A stretch of 6,525 nucleotides of DNA. Source: CAYWKS01 sp964458935 (GTDB lineage: Bacteria > Planctomycetota > Phycisphaerae > Phycisphaerales > Zrk34). Positions within the stretch are counted from its first letter, which is position 1, and each line of letters opens with the position of its first letter. The position numbers and the translations under genes were made by a program. The stretch lies in assembly GCA_964458935.1 (NCBI GenBank), contig CAYWKS010000057.1, positions 1 through 6,525 of the forward strand, given 5' to 3'. The notes beneath the pieces are model-generated. The model was given only the letters and a program-made list of their open reading frames with translations, was not told the origin of the DNA and did not search any database. Positions 5,249 to 6,525 of the stretch are shown here, one piece after another.

Positions 5249-6247
5249 ATGCCCATGCAACGCCCCATGATCGCACTGGCCCTGCTGGCCCTGGCCGCAC
5301 TGCCGCTCGTCGCCGACACGCCCGCCTACGCCCAACACACCCTCCGCGTGATCACCGGCTGCGACAACATCCCCGAGATCCCCGGCCTCGAGCGCGGCGT
5401 CGATATCGGCGCCATCCGACCCGTCCAGCAACTGGTCTACCGACTGCCCACCGACCGCATCTACCAGCGATGGCGACGCGACATCGCCCAGGCTCAGCGG
5501 CTCATGGAACGCCAGGGCCGATGCTTCGTCTTCCACCGCGGCATGGAGAAAGACATCGGCGTCAACGCCGCCTGGACCAAGACCGCCGACGCCAACGACA
5601 TGGCGATGCTCGTCCGGCAGGACGACGGCTCGTTCACGTGCGACCCGCGCGACGACCGCCAGCGACTCAACTGGCATCGCCGCGTCGCCGAGATCGCCGC
5701 GGTCGGATTCCGCACCCGCCTCGACATGCCCCCGGACATCGAGTTCGGACATTACACCGTCTGGCCCGGGTTCGCCTCGCAACGCCGGCTGCTCCGCCCC
5801 CACCAATACAGCCCCGCCCAGTTGCTCTGGGCACGCAAGTGGGACGCCTGGGCCGATGCCAACATCCGACAGCTCCGCCAGGCCGGCGGCGGGTACGACG
5901 GCCATCACATCGTCCTGCCCGATCCACACGACCCCGGCGAATGGACACCGGCCACCGCCAAGGTGCTCGACCGACTCGCCGACGCCGGGTTCCCCACCGT
6001 CGTCTTCACCGTCCGCTGCATCGACTACCAGACCCAGACGCTGCGGCCGGCCGACGAACTGCTCGCGGTCCTCCAAGCCCTTGCCGAGTTCAACGCCACC
6101 GCCGAACACCACGTCATCGCCTACCTCGACAACGCAAGCACCAGCCACTACCGGTACGCCGACCGCGATCGAAACCGCGACCCGACCCCGCAGTGGTCCG
6201 ACCGGCACACCGACGCCGTCCGCCGCTTCGCCCAGCCGCCTGACTGA
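5249..6247 (+). CDS. Exported protein of unknown function
   Basis: I do not recognise the family. The 332-residue product has a classical Sec signal peptide: Arg at 5, hydrophobic residues 7-22 and a likely cut after AYA at 28. The mature part has four cysteines (38, 92, 131, 257), an even number that would allow disulfides outside the cytoplasm. Short hydrophobic strands alternate with helices: CFVFHR (92-97), HHIVLPDPHDPGE (219-231), TVVFTVRCID (250-259), HHVIAYLDN (287-295). This pattern recalls an alpha/beta barrel, perhaps a carbohydrate-acting enzyme, but no catalytic signature was identified. The His/Asp-rich stretch at 219-228 could bind metal or sugar. There are no membrane segments after the signal. 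ATG at 5249 is used; ATG at 5255 is equally possible, since the only purine-rich stretch, GAGA at 5246-5249, is better spaced for it. The coding frame is backed by strong G/C at third positions and the signal peptide. It is divergent from HU. Confidence 0.75.
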   Translation: MPMQRPMIALALLALAALPLVADTPAYAQHTLRVITGCDNIPEIPGLERGVDIGAIRPVQQLVYRLPTDRIYQRWRRDIAQAQRLMERQGRCFVFHRGMEKDIGVNAAWTKTADANDMAMLVRQDDGSFTCDPRDDRQRLNWHRRVAEIAAVGFRTRLDMPPDIEFGHYTVWPGFASQRRLLRPHQYSPAQLLWARKWDAWADANIRQLRQAGGGYDGHHIVLPDPHDPGEWTPATAKVLDRLADAGFPTVVFTVRCIDYQTQTLRPADELLAVLQALAEFNATAEHHVIAYLDNASTSHYRYADRDRNRDPTPQWSDRHTDAVRRFAQPPD

Positions 6248-6468
6248 CACCTTCATCGCCGCGCCGGCACGCCACGACACCGCCCCGCACGCCGTCACCC
6301 GGCGCCCGGCCCTGCCGCCCCGACACCGGTCACAACGCCACCGGCGGGATGCCGCCCGACGACCGCGCGGCTCGACGCACGATCGCGTCGCACCCACCGG
6401 TGCCCCTCAGCGCGTCGATCCGCCCAAACGACGGCCGCGCGCGCTGCGATGCCGCGCAACGCCCCTAC
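6248..6468. other. Intergenic stretch, no gene seen
   Basis: After the stop codon at 6247 no reading frame has start, ribosome binding site and recognisable protein features. Several short GC-rich inverted repeats occur (6343-6356, 6373-6390, 6390-6403), any of which might end transcription, but none has a T-run. In DNA this GC-rich such repeats are expected by chance. Confidence 0.5.
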
Positions 6469-6500
6469 AGGGACTTTATGCGCAGTTGCCGTAAGTCCTT
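6469..6500. repeat. Imperfect palindrome near the right edge
   Basis: AGGGACTT (6469-6476) pairs with AAGTCCTT (6493-6500) as an 8-bp stem with one G-T pair, around a 16-base centre. GCGCAGTT occurs inside it (6480-6487) and again at 6508-6515, as a direct repeat 28 bp apart. The element is clearly less GC-rich than its flanks. It may be a regulatory site for a gene to the right (an ATG ends the window at 6523-6525) or a dispersed repeat. It does not fold as a tRNA. Confidence 0.4.
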
Positions 6501-6525
6501 GCGCGTGGCGCAGTTCGCGCCCATG

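Noticed and set aside
5081..6397. 438-codon open frame on the minus strand opposite the exported-protein gene
   Set aside because: Low-complexity Gly/Val/Arg composition and it runs past the ends of the opposing gene. The plus-strand frame has a clear signal peptide and better codon pattern.
6343..6403. Three short GC-rich hairpins downstream of the exported-protein gene
   Set aside because: Stems of 5-6 bp without T-runs are expected by chance in DNA this GC-rich; not called as terminators.
1..6525. CRISPR array, insertion sequence, tRNA or rRNA
   Set aside because: No regularly spaced repeats, transposase motifs, terminal inverted repeats, cloverleaf or rRNA-like sequence was found on either strand.

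Overview
The window is very GC-rich, with strong G/C preference at third codon positions. It looks like a core chromosomal stretch of a Planctomycetota bacterium, probably a Phycisphaerae-like lineage. That placement is an inference from base composition, the gene mix (aconitase A, an OmpH/Skp-like lipoprotein, a variant HU protein with an N-terminal Lys/Ala tail) and mixed use of Shine-Dalgarno (SD) and apparently leaderless starts. No mobile element, CRISPR array, tRNA or rRNA was seen.

Layout: (1) 3-1064, plus strand, the C-terminal part of aconitase (acnA), its 5' end outside the window. (2) 1185-1880, plus, an OmpH/Skp-like lipoprotein with its own weak promoter and a small inverted repeat in the leader. 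(3) 1891-2571, minus, a CPBP-type membrane protein convergent with the lipoprotein gene (10 bp apart); its expected catalytic glutamate is a glycine. (4) 2671-4134, plus, a CapD/WbpM-type nucleotide-sugar 4,6-dehydratase that keeps the N-terminal nucleotide-binding-like domain but has no membrane domain. (5) 4240-4422, plus, a 60-residue charged orphan protein behind a good promoter and a leader with two tandem hairpins. (6) 4527-4555, a strong terminator shaped for both strands. (7) 4605-4946, minus, an HU-family DNA-binding protein with a divergent arm, an AT-rich promoter, A-tracts and a 5' hairpin. (8) 5249-6247, plus, an exported protein of unknown function with four cysteines. (9) 6248-6525, no gene seen; a palindrome-like element lies near the right end.

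The genes do not form one pathway. Aconitase is TCA-cycle metabolism; the Skp-like lipoprotein, the nucleotide-sugar enzyme and the exported protein point to cell-envelope work; HU organises the chromosome. Strand changes, private promoters and terminators suggest mostly single-gene transcription units. No convincing new multi-gene system is visible. The most unusual items are the altered CPBP active site, the HU arm, the two-hairpin leader of the 60-residue gene and the exported orphan.
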